A stretch of 64,000 bases of DNA from Rhizobium rhizogenes (GTDB lineage: Bacteria > Pseudomonadota > Alphaproteobacteria > Rhizobiales > Rhizobiaceae), in NCBI RefSeq assembly GCF_002005205.3, contig NZ_CP019702.2, forward strand, positions 921,501 to 985,500, written 5' to 3'. Position numbers and translations under genes: made by a program. The notes beneath the pieces were generated by a model. That model worked only from the letters and a program-made list of their open reading frames with translations. It was not told where the DNA came from and made no database searches. Each line of letters opens with the position of its first letter. Position 1 is the first letter of the stretch. Positions 43,409 to 52,530 of this stretch are shown one piece after another.

Positions 43409-44722
43409 TCAATCCTCGTGGATATGGCTGTGATCGCGCGTGTCGCGCATCTTCACATAAACCACCAGTGACAGCGCGATCATGATCGTCACATACCAGA
43501 AGAACCAGTTTTCATGGCCGATCTGCTTGAATTTCAGGGCCACGAATTCCGCCGTTCCGCCAAAAATGGTGTTCGCCAGCGCATAGGGCAGAGCCACGCC
43601 GAGCGCGCGGATATGGGCGGGGAACATTTCCGCCTTCACCACCGCATTGATGGAAGTGTAACCGGTCACGATCAAAAGGCCGACCAGCACGAGGGCGAAA
43701 GCCATGATCGGATCGGTCGTCGTCGCCAGTGTACTGAAGATCACGTAGGTGAACAGCGTTCCGAGAATACCGAAGCCGACCATCAGCGGCTTGCGGCCGA
43801 CCTTGTCCGACAGCGCGCCGGCGAGCGGCTGGCACAGCATGAAGACGAAAAGCGCCGCCGTGGTGATTTCGGTCGCGCTTTCCTTGCTGAAACCTGACGT
43901 GTTGACCAGGAATTTCTGCAGATAGGTGGTGTAGGCATAAAAGGCGAGCGTGCCGCCCGAGGTCAGCGCCATGACCATCAGCGCTTCCCGCGGATAGTGC
44001 TTGAACAGCGCCCATCCGCTGGATTTCGGCTTGTCGGCCTCACCGGCCTTGGCGTTTTCGAAAGACTGCGTCTCGGCAAGGCCACGACGGATATAAAACA
44101 CCGCAATCGCCAGAATGCCGCCGATGAAGAAGGGAATGCGCCAGCCCCACTCGCCAAGCTGTGCCGGCGTCAGGGCGCGCTGCAGCACCAGAAGCACCGC
44201 CAGCGCCAGAAGCTGGCCGGAAATCAGCGTCACATACTGGAAGCTGGAAAAGAAACCGCGGCGGTTCCTGCCGGCCATTTCGCTGAGATAGGTGGCGCTG
44301 GCGCCATATTCGCCGCCGACGCTGATACCCTGCAGAAGGCGGGCAAAAACCAGAATGGCAGGTGCCGCGATGCCGATCGTCTCATGGCCGGGCGTGATGG
44401 CGATCAGCAGCGAGCCGAGACACATCAGCGTGACGGAGAGTGTAAGGCCCGCCTTGCGGCCCTTGCGGTCGGCATAGGTGCCCATGAACCAGGCCCCGAT
44501 GGGCCGCATCAGAAATCCGACGGCGAAAACGGCGGCCGCGCTCAACAGTTCGGCGGTCTGGTTTCCCGAAGGAAAGAACACCGGCGCGAAATAAAGGGTG
44601 AAGGCCGAATAGACATACCAGTCGTACCATTCGACGAGATTGCCCGCCGATCCGCCGATAATGGATTTCAAACGGGTTTTCTGGTCCGGCGCGGTGGCGG
44701 GACCATTTGCCATAATATTCAC
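43409..44722 (-). CDS. MHS-family MFS transporter, alpha-ketoglutarate permease type (KgtP-like)
   Basis: The 437-residue protein has 12 transmembrane segments in the metabolite:H+ symporter pattern. After a short cytoplasmic start come KSIIGGSAGNLVEWYDWYVYSAFTLYFAPVFFP, the MFS loop motif GTYADRKGRKAGLTLSVTLMC and the sugar-transporter-like FARLLQGISVGGEYGASATYLSEMAGRNRRGFFSS. It matches KgtP and related dicarboxylate carriers best. The second loop motif SDKVGRKPLMVG near residue 310 is present. I take GTG 44722, because GGAG lies 6 bp upstream; ATG 44713 is possible. Substrate: a 2-oxoacid or dicarboxylate, by similarity only. Confidence 0.85.
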   Translation of the reverse strand: MNIMANGPATAPDQKTRLKSIIGGSAGNLVEWYDWYVYSAFTLYFAPVFFPSGNQTAELLSAAAVFAVGFLMRPIGAWFMGTYADRKGRKAGLTLSVTLMCLGSLLIAITPGHETIGIAAPAILVFARLLQGISVGGEYGASATYLSEMAGRNRRGFFSSFQYVTLISGQLLALAVLLVLQRALTPAQLGEWGWRIPFFIGGILAIAVFYIRRGLAETQSFENAKAGEADKPKSSGWALFKHYPREALMVMALTSGGTLAFYAYTTYLQKFLVNTSGFSKESATEITTAALFVFMLCQPLAGALSDKVGRKPLMVGFGILGTLFTYVIFSTLATTTDPIMAFALVLVGLLIVTGYTSINAVVKAEMFPAHIRALGVALPYALANTIFGGTAEFVALKFKQIGHENWFFWYVTIMIALSLVVYVKMRDTRDHSHIHED

Positions 44723-45004
44723 GGTAAACTCCAATTCATCTTCGTCTGGAGATGGAAGGGCGAACGGAAGGTGTGATAATTTGTCGCTCTCGGCGAGGGT
44801 ATATACCCGCCATGTTGCAATGCGCAAGCTTATGCCGCACCGCAACAAGGCAGCAAGAACGGCGATAGAGGCCCGCTTCGTCGTGATTCCCGGCCCTCCA
44901 CACCGGTTCGCGCAACAGGATCGGGGCGATGATAGCGGGAAAAGCAGAACCGGACCATTGCAATCCGCCTTGTAAGCCAGGCTTGCCCAAACTAAAAAAT
45001 ATCA
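44723..45004. promoter_or_regulatory. Divergent intergenic region, MHS transporter / DUF1612
   Basis: This 282-bp gap contains no gene I support. It includes GGAG for the transporter gene start and an A-rich run just before ATG 45005. No inverted repeat or promoter stands out. Confidence 0.3.
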
Positions 45005-46117
45005 ATGATTTATGAGATATCGGACATCCAGCTGGAAAAGCTTCTCATCGCCGCCGCCCGTGCGGGCGAAGCGCTGGCGCGGCTGGACGAACGCATCAGC
45101 CGTTCGCCGATGAGACATGGTTTCATCGAAAGGCAGGATTTTACCGACGCCATTTCCTCCATGTGGGTCGATGGCGAACTGGTCCATATGGAAGATCTCG
45201 TCCTGCATGATGCCCATATGGACGTGCGCGCACCGACTCACGAGATGACCGCGGCGCACCGGATACTCCGTTCGAGGCGGCTGATCTTCTCCAGTGGCGC
45301 CGGCTGGGCCTTCACGGCGCCGGGACTTTCCAGATTGCGGGGCAGAGCGGCGCTTGCAGTCGAAGAGGCAACGCCTCCCCGGGAAATCGTGGATAGCTCC
45401 CGCAGCGATGAGACCGAATCAGACGAGAAAGCCTCGCTGAACGGCGCCTTTTCCGAGCTGGACGCGCTGCTGGCGCGGAGTTCCGCGACACTGGACGCGA
45501 TTACCGCCGGTCACATGCCAGCACCCCTGCTGCGGCAGGAAAGCAATCCGCTCGTCAACGAGCCCGATTGGGATGAGGAAGAACGGCTGGAAGAATGGCT
45601 GAAGGTGCAGGCGCGGACGGAGGAACTGCCGGCGATCCTGCGAACCGCCATTCTGCTCGATGCCTGGAACATGATCGAAGTGCTGCAGCGCAGCCCCTGG
45701 CTCGGCCGGCTTCTGGCCGCCGCCTTTCTGCGCGACGGCGCCGTCACACCCGATCACCTGCCAGCCCTCAGCACCGGTCTTCGCGCCGTTCCGCGCGAGC
45801 GCCGGCACGCCAGAAACCAGACGCAGCGGCTCCTCGCCCTTCTGGAAAGCTTTTACGAGGCGGCGCAGGCCAGCCTGAAGGAACATGACAGGCTGTTCCA
45901 TGCGAGAGAGCGCATGATGCGCAAGCTGACCGGCCGTCGTTCCTCCTCGCGTCTGCCGGAACTGGTGGAGCTGGTGGTTTCCCGGCCGGTGGTCTCGGCG
46001 GCGATGATCGTCAAGGAACTCGGCACCACGCCGCAGGGCGCGATCGGGCTCGCAAATCAGCTGGAATTACGCGAGGTTACAGGCCGTGGCCGCTTTCGCG
46101 CCTGGGGGATGCTCTAG
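45005..46117 (+). CDS. DUF1612 / HTH_13 family protein (RHE_PE00001-type)
   Basis: The 370-residue protein has the pattern of the Rhizobiales family named after Rhizobium etli RHE_PE00001: EALARLDERISRSPMRHGFIERQDFTDAISSMWVDGELVHMEDLVLHDAHMDVRAPTHEMTAAHRILRSRR at residues 22-97, a variable charged middle, then LLDAWNMIEVLQRSPWLGRLLAAAFLR, and a C-terminal helix-turn-helix (SRPVVSAAMIVKELGTTPQGAIGLANQLELREVTGRGRFRAWGML). DUF1612 genes are frequent on rhizobial plasmids and genomic islands; the function is unknown. It is not adjacent to any integrase here. The ATG at 45005 lacks a clear ribosome-binding site. Confidence 0.8.
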   Translation: MIYEISDIQLEKLLIAAARAGEALARLDERISRSPMRHGFIERQDFTDAISSMWVDGELVHMEDLVLHDAHMDVRAPTHEMTAAHRILRSRRLIFSSGAGWAFTAPGLSRLRGRAALAVEEATPPREIVDSSRSDETESDEKASLNGAFSELDALLARSSATLDAITAGHMPAPLLRQESNPLVNEPDWDEEERLEEWLKVQARTEELPAILRTAILLDAWNMIEVLQRSPWLGRLLAAAFLRDGAVTPDHLPALSTGLRAVPRERRHARNQTQRLLALLESFYEAAQASLKEHDRLFHARERMMRKLTGRRSSSRLPELVELVVSRPVVSAAMIVKELGTTPQGAIGLANQLELREVTGRGRFRAWGML

Positions 46118-46363
46118 CAGCCGCACTTCCGCCAGATCGGGGAAAACGGCAGGTATCGGCGTCTCTTTCATCATGGAAAAATCCCGCAAAAATGCGGCGA
46201 TCACGAATCTTAACAAAATTTAACTATTGCGTAGGTGGGCGAAGCGTCTATGTTCCTCGCTGCGTTGCAACATGATTTCTTCTCCGGCAACGCGGTCGCA
46301 TTCGGCCCGGCAGCGTTTCTATGCCGCCCGCATTTAAGTGTCCATTATGAGGGAGATGCAATA

Positions 46364-46594
46364 ATGACAATTTCAGTCACACAACCTGATTCCGATCACG
46401 AAACCGATGCTCCTTTTGCCAAAAAGGTTCTGACCGCACGCACGCTTGCCGGCTATACGGTCGAACAGCTTGCCGTCACCTGCGGCCTGACCACCAGCGA
46501 AATCCGTGCGCTGGAAGATGGAACCGACAGCGATCCGCTGCGTATCCGGCGCGTTGCCGCCGCTCTGCAGATTCCTGTCGAAACCGTTATCTGA
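46364..46594 (+). CDS. Small helix-turn-helix protein (XRE-like, 76 aa)
   Basis: The 76-residue protein is mostly a single HTH domain: KKVLTARTLAGYTVEQLAVTCGLTTSEIRALEDGTDSDPLRIRRVAAALQIPVETVI. This is the XRE/Cro layout with the turn at TCGLTTSE. GAGGGAG stands 7 bp before ATG 46364. There is no effector domain, so it is probably a DNA-binding antirepressor or autoregulator. It lies 220 bp upstream of the cyclase gene on the same strand. A longer frame to 46235 is open but has no ribosome-binding site. Confidence 0.72.
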   Translation: MTISVTQPDSDHETDAPFAKKVLTARTLAGYTVEQLAVTCGLTTSEIRALEDGTDSDPLRIRRVAAALQIPVETVI

Positions 46595-46621
46595 TCGTCC
46601 GCAACGATCACGAGAAACTCA

Positions 46622-46663
46622 GCGCCGCCGGGGACGATGTTCTCAAGAACATCCGGGCGGCGC
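46622..46663. repeat. Strong two-part hairpin between HTH and cyclase genes
   Basis: GATGTTCT at 46636-46643 pairs with AGAACATC at 46646-46653, and an outer stem GCGCCGCC at 46622-46629 pairs with GGCGGCGC at 46656-46663, with a small internal loop. It begins 28 bp after the HTH stop and has no following T-run. It might shape the cyclase leader transcript or end the HTH message. The 220-bp gap otherwise holds nothing I recognise. Confidence 0.6.
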
Positions 46664-46814
46664 GCGTGGCCTGAGGCCGCCAATGTCTTTCGGAACATTT
46701 TCCGCCGCGCTCTCTTAACATTTTCGTTATCCGGCACCACATGGGGTTCACGAGCGGCCATGTTCGGCATGACTGCGCCCGTGCGAGAGCAGCAACAACC
46801 TCCGGAATCCTGCC

Positions 46815-48065
46815 ATGACACTAAGTCTCGACACCGAAGAACGGGTTTCTTCCGCATTGGATGAATTGTGGCCGGCGGAGAAGACCGAAATTCTTGACTG
46901 GCTCGTCACCGGCACCAAGGACGAACGCTTTATCGACGAGATATTCGTGGAGCTTTGCAGCAGGTTGCGGGCGAGCGGGATTTCCGTTGCAAGGGGCGTC
47001 CTTGCTTTCCGCATTCGCCATCCGCAATGGCTCGGCGCGCGGATATTGTGGAAAGCGGGCATGCCGTCCGCCGAAATAGCCACCTATGGTTATGGCTCTG
47101 AAAGTACGCCCGAATATCTCAACAGCCCCATCAACGACATTCATCAGGGCGCTTCCGAAGTCCGCCACCGGCTGAATGGCGATGAAACCGATGAGCCCGG
47201 CTATGCGATCTATGAAGAGCTGCGGGCCGAAGGGCTGACGGATTATTGTGCCTGGCCCATCGAACACACCTTCGGCAAGCGCCACGTCGCGACATTTTCC
47301 AGTGACAGGCCCGGCGGATTTTCCGACGGCGAGGTTGCCGCCTTGAAAAACCTGCTGCCGGCGCTGGCGCTGGTGAGCGAAATACGCCTGAAAAACCGGA
47401 TGACGCGCACCCTCTTGGAGACCTATGTGGGACCACATGCGGGTGAAAAGATCCTGAACGGCGCCACGACACGCGGCAGCGGCATGACGGTGGGGGCAGC
47501 GATCCTCATCTGCGACCTGCGCAATTTCACCCATATCTCCGACCTCTGGCCACGTGACGATGTGATCGAGCTTCTGAACGGCTATTTCGACGCCATGTGT
47601 GACCCTATCGAGGAATTCGGCGGCGAAATACTGAAATTCATGGGCGACGGGTTGCTGGCGATTTTCCCGCTCAGCGATCCGAAGGCCTGCGAAAATCTGC
47701 TGAAGGCCATTGCCAGCGCCCAGACAGGCCTCGTTGCGCTTAACGAGATCAACCGGCAAAAGGGCCATGATCCGCTGGGTTATGGCATCGGCGTGCATGT
47801 CGGGGATGTCATGTATGGCAATATCGGCTCCAAAACCCGCCTCGATTTCACCGTCATCGGCCCGGCCGTCAATATTGCCTCGCGGCTTGAGACGCTGACG
47901 AAGGAAACAGGACGCACCGTGCTTTTCTCCGAGGAATTCGTCCGCATGGCCGGAAACCGGGAAGAGCTGGAAAATCTCGGTCCCTGGCTGCTGCGCGGCC
48001 TCGAAACCCCGGTCGAGGTTTATGCCCTTCCCCAGAATGCGGTACAGACGCCCCTGGCTCGGTAG
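46815..48065 (+). CDS. Class III adenylate cyclase with N-terminal domain
   Basis: The 416-residue protein has an N-terminal region (about residues 1-200) of unknown type without a membrane segment. The catalytic domain runs from about residue 225: metal Asp in GAAILICDLRNFTHISDLW, the LKFMGDGLLAIF block with the adenine-selecting Lys and second metal Asp, and LDFTVIGPAVNIASRLETL with the adenine-selecting Asp and the transition-state Asn and Arg. The Lys/Asp pair argues for ATP, so cAMP, rather than GTP. The N-terminal domain is probably a sensor; the ligand is unknown. Confidence 0.9.
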   Translation: MTLSLDTEERVSSALDELWPAEKTEILDWLVTGTKDERFIDEIFVELCSRLRASGISVARGVLAFRIRHPQWLGARILWKAGMPSAEIATYGYGSESTPEYLNSPINDIHQGASEVRHRLNGDETDEPGYAIYEELRAEGLTDYCAWPIEHTFGKRHVATFSSDRPGGFSDGEVAALKNLLPALALVSEIRLKNRMTRTLLETYVGPHAGEKILNGATTRGSGMTVGAAILICDLRNFTHISDLWPRDDVIELLNGYFDAMCDPIEEFGGEILKFMGDGLLAIFPLSDPKACENLLKAIASAQTGLVALNEINRQKGHDPLGYGIGVHVGDVMYGNIGSKTRLDFTVIGPAVNIASRLETLTKETGRTVLFSEEFVRMAGNREELENLGPWLLRGLETPVEVYALPQNAVQTPLAR

Positions 48066-48203
48066 CCTGCCGCCGCCCCCCGCACCTTCGAGCGCATTTC
48101 AGGACGAAATCCGACACCGCCGGACAGATTTTCGACGGGATGATTTCGGCCGCCCAGCCCATCGTCAAAACGCTTGACACGTCTCCGATGTCGATCTAGC
48201 AAA

Positions 48204-48221
48204 ATGGAACATATATTCCAT
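48204..48221. promoter_or_regulatory. IolR-type operator (GGAA-N6-TTCC) upstream of inositol dehydrogenase
   Basis: ATGGAA at 48204-48209 and TTCCAT at 48216-48221 form a perfect inverted repeat with the 6-bp centre CATATA. This is exactly the GGAA-N6-TTCC motif reported for the RpiR-type repressor IolR of inositol catabolism in Sinorhizobium meliloti. It lies about 70 bp before the dehydrogenase ATG, where a repressor would cover the promoter. Confidence 0.8.
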
Positions 48222-48291
48222 ATCGAAATATTGTTTGCATTCATATTCTGTCTCTCCGGGAGTGAGACGGATATGAGGAACCGGAGGAAAG

Positions 48292-49284
48292 ATGGTTACG
48301 AAATTGGCACTGCTCGGCGCTGGACGGATCGGCAAGGTCCACGCCAAGGCGATCACCACCGACAGCCGTGCGCAGCTGGTGGCCGTTGTCGACGCCATGG
48401 CCGGTGCTGCGGAAGCAATCGCCCGCGAGGCGCAGTGCAAGGTGAGCACGATCGACGAGGTTCTGGCCGACAAGACGATCGACGCCGTCATCATCTGCAC
48501 GCCGACCAATACCCACGCCGACCTGATCGAGCGTTTCGCCCGGGCCGGCAAGGCCATCTTCTGCGAAAAGCCCGTTGACCTCGATGTCAGCCGCGCCGAA
48601 GCCTGCGCCAAGGTGGTGGAAGAAACAGGCGCAAAGGTGATGCTCGGTTTCAACCGGCGCTTCGATCCGCATTTTCAGGCCGTGCACAAGGCAATCGAGG
48701 ATGGCCGCATCGGCAAGGTGGAAATGGTCACCATCACCAGCCGCGACCCCGGCCCGCCGCCGGCCGAATATATCAAGGTTTCCGGCGGCATCTTCCGCGA
48801 CATGACCATTCATGATTTCGACATGGCCCGCTTCCTGCTCGGCGAGGAAGTGGACAGCGTGTTCGCCACCGGTTCCGTTCTCGTTAATCCGGAAATCGGC
48901 GCGCTCGGCGATTTCGATAGCGCCAGCATTATCCTGACGACAAAGAGCGGCAGGCAGGCGATCATTTCGAATTCGCGCCGCGCGACCTATGGTTACGACC
49001 AGCGCATCGAAGTGCACGGTTCGCTGGGCTCGGCCGCGGCCGAAAACCAGCGTCCCGTTTCCATCGAGATCGCCAATGCGGAAGGTTACACCCGCCCGCC
49101 GCTGCATGATTTCTTCATGACGCGTTATACGGCAGCCTATGTCGCGGAAATCACCGCTTTCATCGACAGCATTGAAAACAATGTCGCCCCGTCGCCGTCC
49201 ATCAAGGACGGGCTGGTCGCACTGAAGCTGGCCGACGCCGCGCTGAAATCCGCGACCTCTAAGACAGCCGTAACGATCGGCTGA
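48292..49284 (+). CDS. iolG: Inositol 2-dehydrogenase
   Basis: The 330-residue enzyme oxidises myo-inositol to 2-keto-myo-inositol with NAD+. The Rossmann motif is ALLGAGRIGKVHAKAI (GxGxxG) near residue 10, AVVDAM provides the ribose-binding Asp, and the catalytic Lys is in FCEKPVDLD near residue 96. The conserved catalytic Asp/His are in GGIFRDMTIHDFDMARFLLG near residues 160-180. GGAGGA lies upstream of the ATG. The IolR-type palindrome upstream supports the assignment. No other iol genes are in the window, as in related bacteria where idhA/iolG stands apart. Confidence 0.92.
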   Translation: MVTKLALLGAGRIGKVHAKAITTDSRAQLVAVVDAMAGAAEAIAREAQCKVSTIDEVLADKTIDAVIICTPTNTHADLIERFARAGKAIFCEKPVDLDVSRAEACAKVVEETGAKVMLGFNRRFDPHFQAVHKAIEDGRIGKVEMVTITSRDPGPPPAEYIKVSGGIFRDMTIHDFDMARFLLGEEVDSVFATGSVLVNPEIGALGDFDSASIILTTKSGRQAIISNSRRATYGYDQRIEVHGSLGSAAAENQRPVSIEIANAEGYTRPPLHDFFMTRYTAAYVAEITAFIDSIENNVAPSPSIKDGLVALKLADAALKSATSKTAVTIG

Positions 49285-49626
49285 GGACCGTGGAAATCAC
49301 TCTGTGAACCGGGTGCCGCCCCGCTGGCGGGCAGATGTTTCATGGATGTTCCACCGGCCACGACATCGCCCTCGGGCTTGACCCGGGGGTTCAGGATTTC
49401 AGCCTATCGTCAATCCCCCGGCCAAGCCTCGGGGATTGATGGAGGAGATGCTGCCGCGAAAAACGCCAGCGGCGATCTGCCCGCCAAAAAGGCGGTTTAC
49501 GCCTTGCATGGCAGCTATTCGGAAAATAAGGTTGTCTGACAAGGTGCGGCCATAACATATGGCTGCCACCCACCTCATTCATGCCGAATTCTCTTTTGCC
49601 GGCAATTGCCGGACAGCGGTTTTTCC
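49285..49626. other. Intergenic region with palindromic repeat element
   Basis: This 342-bp region has no convincing gene. From about 49366 it carries CCCTCGGGCTTGACCCGGG, a palindromic string of the kind that recurs between genes in Agrobacterium and other alphaproteobacteria, and then an inverted repeat, TCAATCCCC at 49410-49418 with GGGGATTGA at 49431-49439. It is likely a repetitive extragenic element. A 65-codon frame through it has no family-like feature. Confidence 0.55.
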
Positions 49627-50511
49627 ATGCCATCACCCAAGACCGGTTTTCTTTATGCGCTCGTCGCCTTCACGATCTTTGCGGCACAGGATGGCATATC
49701 GAAACATCTGGGCAGCGCCTATCCGCCGGTTTTTATCGCCATGCTGCGATACTGGGCCTTTGCCGTCTTTGTTCTTTTGATGGCCGCAAGGTCGGCGGGC
49801 GGCATTCGGGGCGCCGTCATGGCCAACCGCCCCTGGCTGCAGATCGGCCGCGGCGTCCTTCTCGCCGTACAGATCGTTATTTCGATCTTCTCCTTCGCCG
49901 TCGTCGGACTGGCGCATAGTCATTCCATCCTCGCCTCCGCACCGCTGATCGTTGCGGCACTGTCCATGCCTTTGCTGGGAGAACATGTGGGCTGGCGGCG
50001 CTGGTGCGCCATTTTTGTCGGCTTCATCGGCGTTCTCGTCATCCTCAAGCCGGAGGGCGACGGTTTTGACAACCGGCTGGTGATCACCTTCGTGGCCACC
50101 TTCATGCTTGCGCTCTACAGCGTCCTGACCCGCCTCGGCAGCAAGAGCGATTCGGCGATGACAAGCTTCTTTTACACCGGCGTGGCCGGTGCGGCGGCCC
50201 TGACGCTGGTTGGTCCGTTTTATTGGGTCAGCATCGCGCCGTGGGATTGGGGCTGGATGCTGGCGCTCTGCATCACGGGCATGAGCGGCCATTATTGCCT
50301 GATAAAGGCGTTCGAACTGGCGGATGCAGCCTCCGTGCAGCCCTTTTCCTATTACCAGCTCGTGCTCGTCTCCATCATCGGCGTCACGATCTATGGCGAG
50401 GTCGTGACACCCAATATGGTCATCGGCGCAGCCATCGTCATCGCCGCCGGCCTTTTCACCATCTGGCGGGAACACGTAGTCGCACGGAGACAGCGCCGGG
50501 AAATGCGATAG
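49627..50511 (+). CDS. EamA/DMT-family permease
   Basis: The 294-residue membrane protein has ten helices arranged as two repeats of five, the EamA layout (GFLYALVAFTIFAAQDGISKHLG, then PLLGEHVGWRRWCAIFVGFIGVLVIL; second repeat LVITFVATFMLALYSVLTRLG and VSIIGVTIYGEVVTPNMVIGAAIVIAAGLFTIWRE). It probably exports or imports amino acids or metabolites across the inner membrane; the substrate is unknown. Its neighbourhood, arginine catabolism on the other strand, is suggestive only. Start at ATG 49627, with no clear ribosome-binding site. The next gene is convergent, 19 bp away. Confidence 0.83.
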   Translation: MPSPKTGFLYALVAFTIFAAQDGISKHLGSAYPPVFIAMLRYWAFAVFVLLMAARSAGGIRGAVMANRPWLQIGRGVLLAVQIVISIFSFAVVGLAHSHSILASAPLIVAALSMPLLGEHVGWRRWCAIFVGFIGVLVILKPEGDGFDNRLVITFVATFMLALYSVLTRLGSKSDSAMTSFFYTGVAGAAALTLVGPFYWVSIAPWDWGWMLALCITGMSGHYCLIKAFELADAASVQPFSYYQLVLVSIIGVTIYGEVVTPNMVIGAAIVIAAGLFTIWREHVVARRQRREMR

Positions 50512-50530
50512 ACCAGCCGGCAGGGCGGCT

Positions 50531-51586
50531 CTAGACGAGCGCCGCCTCACAACGCAGCAGCATGCCGAAGAGGTCGCGCGGCTCATCCGGATCGGCCAAC
50601 AAATCCAGTTCCGCGTAAAGACCGGTGCCTGGCAGCTTCGAGCGCACATAACGCAGCGCGGAGAAATCTTCCGTCGCGAAACCGACACTGTCGAACAGCG
50701 TGATCTGCCTGTCGCCTGTCCGCCCCTGTTTTTCGCCGGTTATGACCTGCCAGAGCTCGGTCACCGGATAATCCTCCGGCAATTGCTGAATTTCGCCTTC
50801 GATGCGCGTCTGCGGCGGATATTCGACGAAAATATCGGAGCGAAGCAGAATATCCCGGTGCAGTTCCGTCTTGCCGGGACAGTCTCCGCCAACGGCGTTG
50901 ATATGAATGCCGGGGCCGACCATGTTGTCGGTCAGGATCGTCGCATATTGCTTGTCCGCCGTAACTGTCGTGATGATATCCGCCCCTTCGACCGCCGCCT
51001 CTGCGCTGCCGCAGATCTCGATGGCAAAACCCTGCCCAGCAAGATTGCGGGCGCATTTTTCACTTGCGGACCGATCAATATCAAAAAGCCGCAGCGTGTC
51101 GATGCCGAGAATGGCCTTGAAGGCGCGCGCCTGGAATTCGCTCTGGGCGCCATTGCCGATGATGGCCATGGAGCGGGAGTTGGGGCGGGCAAGGTGCCTG
51201 GCGGCAACGGCCGAGGTGGCGGCGGTGCGCAGCGCCGTCAGGATCGTCATTTCGGTCAGGAGCAGCGGATAGCCATTGCCGACATCGGAAAGCACGCCGA
51301 AGGCCGTCACCGTCTGGCGGCCCTCCCTCATATTCTTGGGATGACCGTTGACATATTTGAAGCCATACAGCGTGCCGTCGCTGGTCGGCATCAGCTCGAT
51401 GACGCCCTCCTTCGAATGCGAGGCGACGCGTGGTGTCTTGTCAAAGCTTTCCCAGCGGCGGAAATCCTCTTCCACCACACCGGCAAGCTCTCGCAGAAAC
51501 GTGTCGATCCCCACCCGCAGCACGAGCTTCATCATATGGTCGACGCTGACGAAGGGAACGATATTGAGGTTCGGTATCACGGTCAT
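50531..51586 (-). CDS. Ornithine cyclodeaminase
   Basis: The 351-residue enzyme converts L-ornithine to L-proline and ammonia using NAD+. The family features are present: IELMPTSDGTLYGFKYVNGHPKN (substrate-binding K/R region), TEMTILTALRTAATSAVAARHLA, the Rossmann motif IIGNGAQSEFQARAF near residue 142, and ADIITTVTADKQYATIL with VGGDCPGKTELH. It follows the arginase gene by 14 bp on the same strand, so arginine goes to ornithine and then proline. This is the chromosomal arginine catabolic pair known in Agrobacterium; the Ti-plasmid ocd gene is a relative. Confidence 0.9.
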   Translation of the reverse strand: MTVIPNLNIVPFVSVDHMMKLVLRVGIDTFLRELAGVVEEDFRRWESFDKTPRVASHSKEGVIELMPTSDGTLYGFKYVNGHPKNMREGRQTVTAFGVLSDVGNGYPLLLTEMTILTALRTAATSAVAARHLARPNSRSMAIIGNGAQSEFQARAFKAILGIDTLRLFDIDRSASEKCARNLAGQGFAIEICGSAEAAVEGADIITTVTADKQYATILTDNMVGPGIHINAVGGDCPGKTELHRDILLRSDIFVEYPPQTRIEGEIQQLPEDYPVTELWQVITGEKQGRTGDRQITLFDSVGFATEDFSALRYVRSKLPGTGLYAELDLLADPDEPRDLFGMLLRCEAALV

Positions 51587-51600
51587 CGCAGCCTCCTTTC

Positions 51601-52530
51601 TCAGCCAGCCCGCGTCGGGCGGTCCATGACCCGCTTGCCCATCAGGCTGGCGGCCAGATCCACCATCAGGGTCGCCGTCCTGCCGCGCTCATCGAGAAAC
51701 GGATTGAGTTCCACCAGATCGAGACTGCAGACCAGCCCGCTATCATGCAGCATTTCCATGACCAGATGTGCCTCCCGGAATGTTGCCCCGCCGGGAACGG
51801 TGGTGCCGACGGCAGGCGCAATCGACGGTTCAAGAAAATCGACATCCAGACTGACATGCAGCAGGCCGTTCGCCGCCTGAACCCGCGCCAGAAATTCACG
51901 CAGCAGCACCGCAACGCCATGTTCGTCTATCGAACGCATGTCGTGAACGGTGATGCCGCTCTTTTCCAGCGCAGCCCTCTCGGCAGGATCCACGCTGCGG
52001 ATACCGATCATGCCGATATTGTCTTCGGGTACCGCGTGGGAGAGCGGCGGGAAATAACCGGCAAACCCGTCACGCCCGCTGAAATAGGCGACGGGTGTAC
52101 CGTGCAGATTGCCGCTGCGCGTCGTCTCCAGCGTGTGATAATCGGTATGGGCATCGAGCCAGAGTACAAAAAACGGCCGGCCCGTCTCGGCAACCCGGCG
52201 CGCCATGCCGGCCACGGTTCCCGCCGAAATCGCATGGTCGCCACCGAGAAAGATCGGCACGGCATCGGCGCTTTCACGATAGGCGGCCTCCGTCAACGCC
52301 TCGGTCCAGGCCACGGTTTCGGCCAGATGGTGAACGGCCGGGTTGGGATGGCAAAATTCCTTAAGCGGCGCCGGCGTCACATTGCCCGTATCGACCACCC
52401 GGTGTCCCAGATCCTCCAGCGCCCGCGTGAGGCCGGCGATGCGATAGGCGCTCGGTCCCATTTCACATCCCAATTGCCCTGCCCCGATCTGCAGCGGCGC
52501 ACCGATAAGCCTGATATCCATTCCCGCCAT
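51601..52530 (-). CDS. Arginase
   Basis: The 309-residue enzyme hydrolyses arginine to ornithine and urea. The manganese ligands are clear: GGDHAIS near residue 96, DAHTDYH near 126 and SLDVDFLEPS near 226, with TVPGGATFREAHLVMEML completing the arginase signature. ATG 52530 follows AGGA by 5 bp. It is the first gene of a two-gene operon with ornithine cyclodeaminase and is divergent from a Lrp-type regulator that probably senses arginine or ornithine. Confidence 0.92.
   Translation of the reverse strand: MAGMDIRLIGAPLQIGAGQLGCEMGPSAYRIAGLTRALEDLGHRVVDTGNVTPAPLKEFCHPNPAVHHLAETVAWTEALTEAAYRESADAVPIFLGGDHAISAGTVAGMARRVAETGRPFFVLWLDAHTDYHTLETTRSGNLHGTPVAYFSGRDGFAGYFPPLSHAVPEDNIGMIGIRSVDPAERAALEKSGITVHDMRSIDEHGVAVLLREFLARVQAANGLLHVSLDVDFLEPSIAPAVGTTVPGGATFREAHLVMEMLHDSGLVCSLDLVELNPFLDERGRTATLMVDLAASLMGKRVMDRPTRAG

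Noticed and set aside
49342..49539. 65-codon frame in the repeat region upstream of the EamA gene
   Set aside because: It runs through a palindromic repeat and lacks family-like features.
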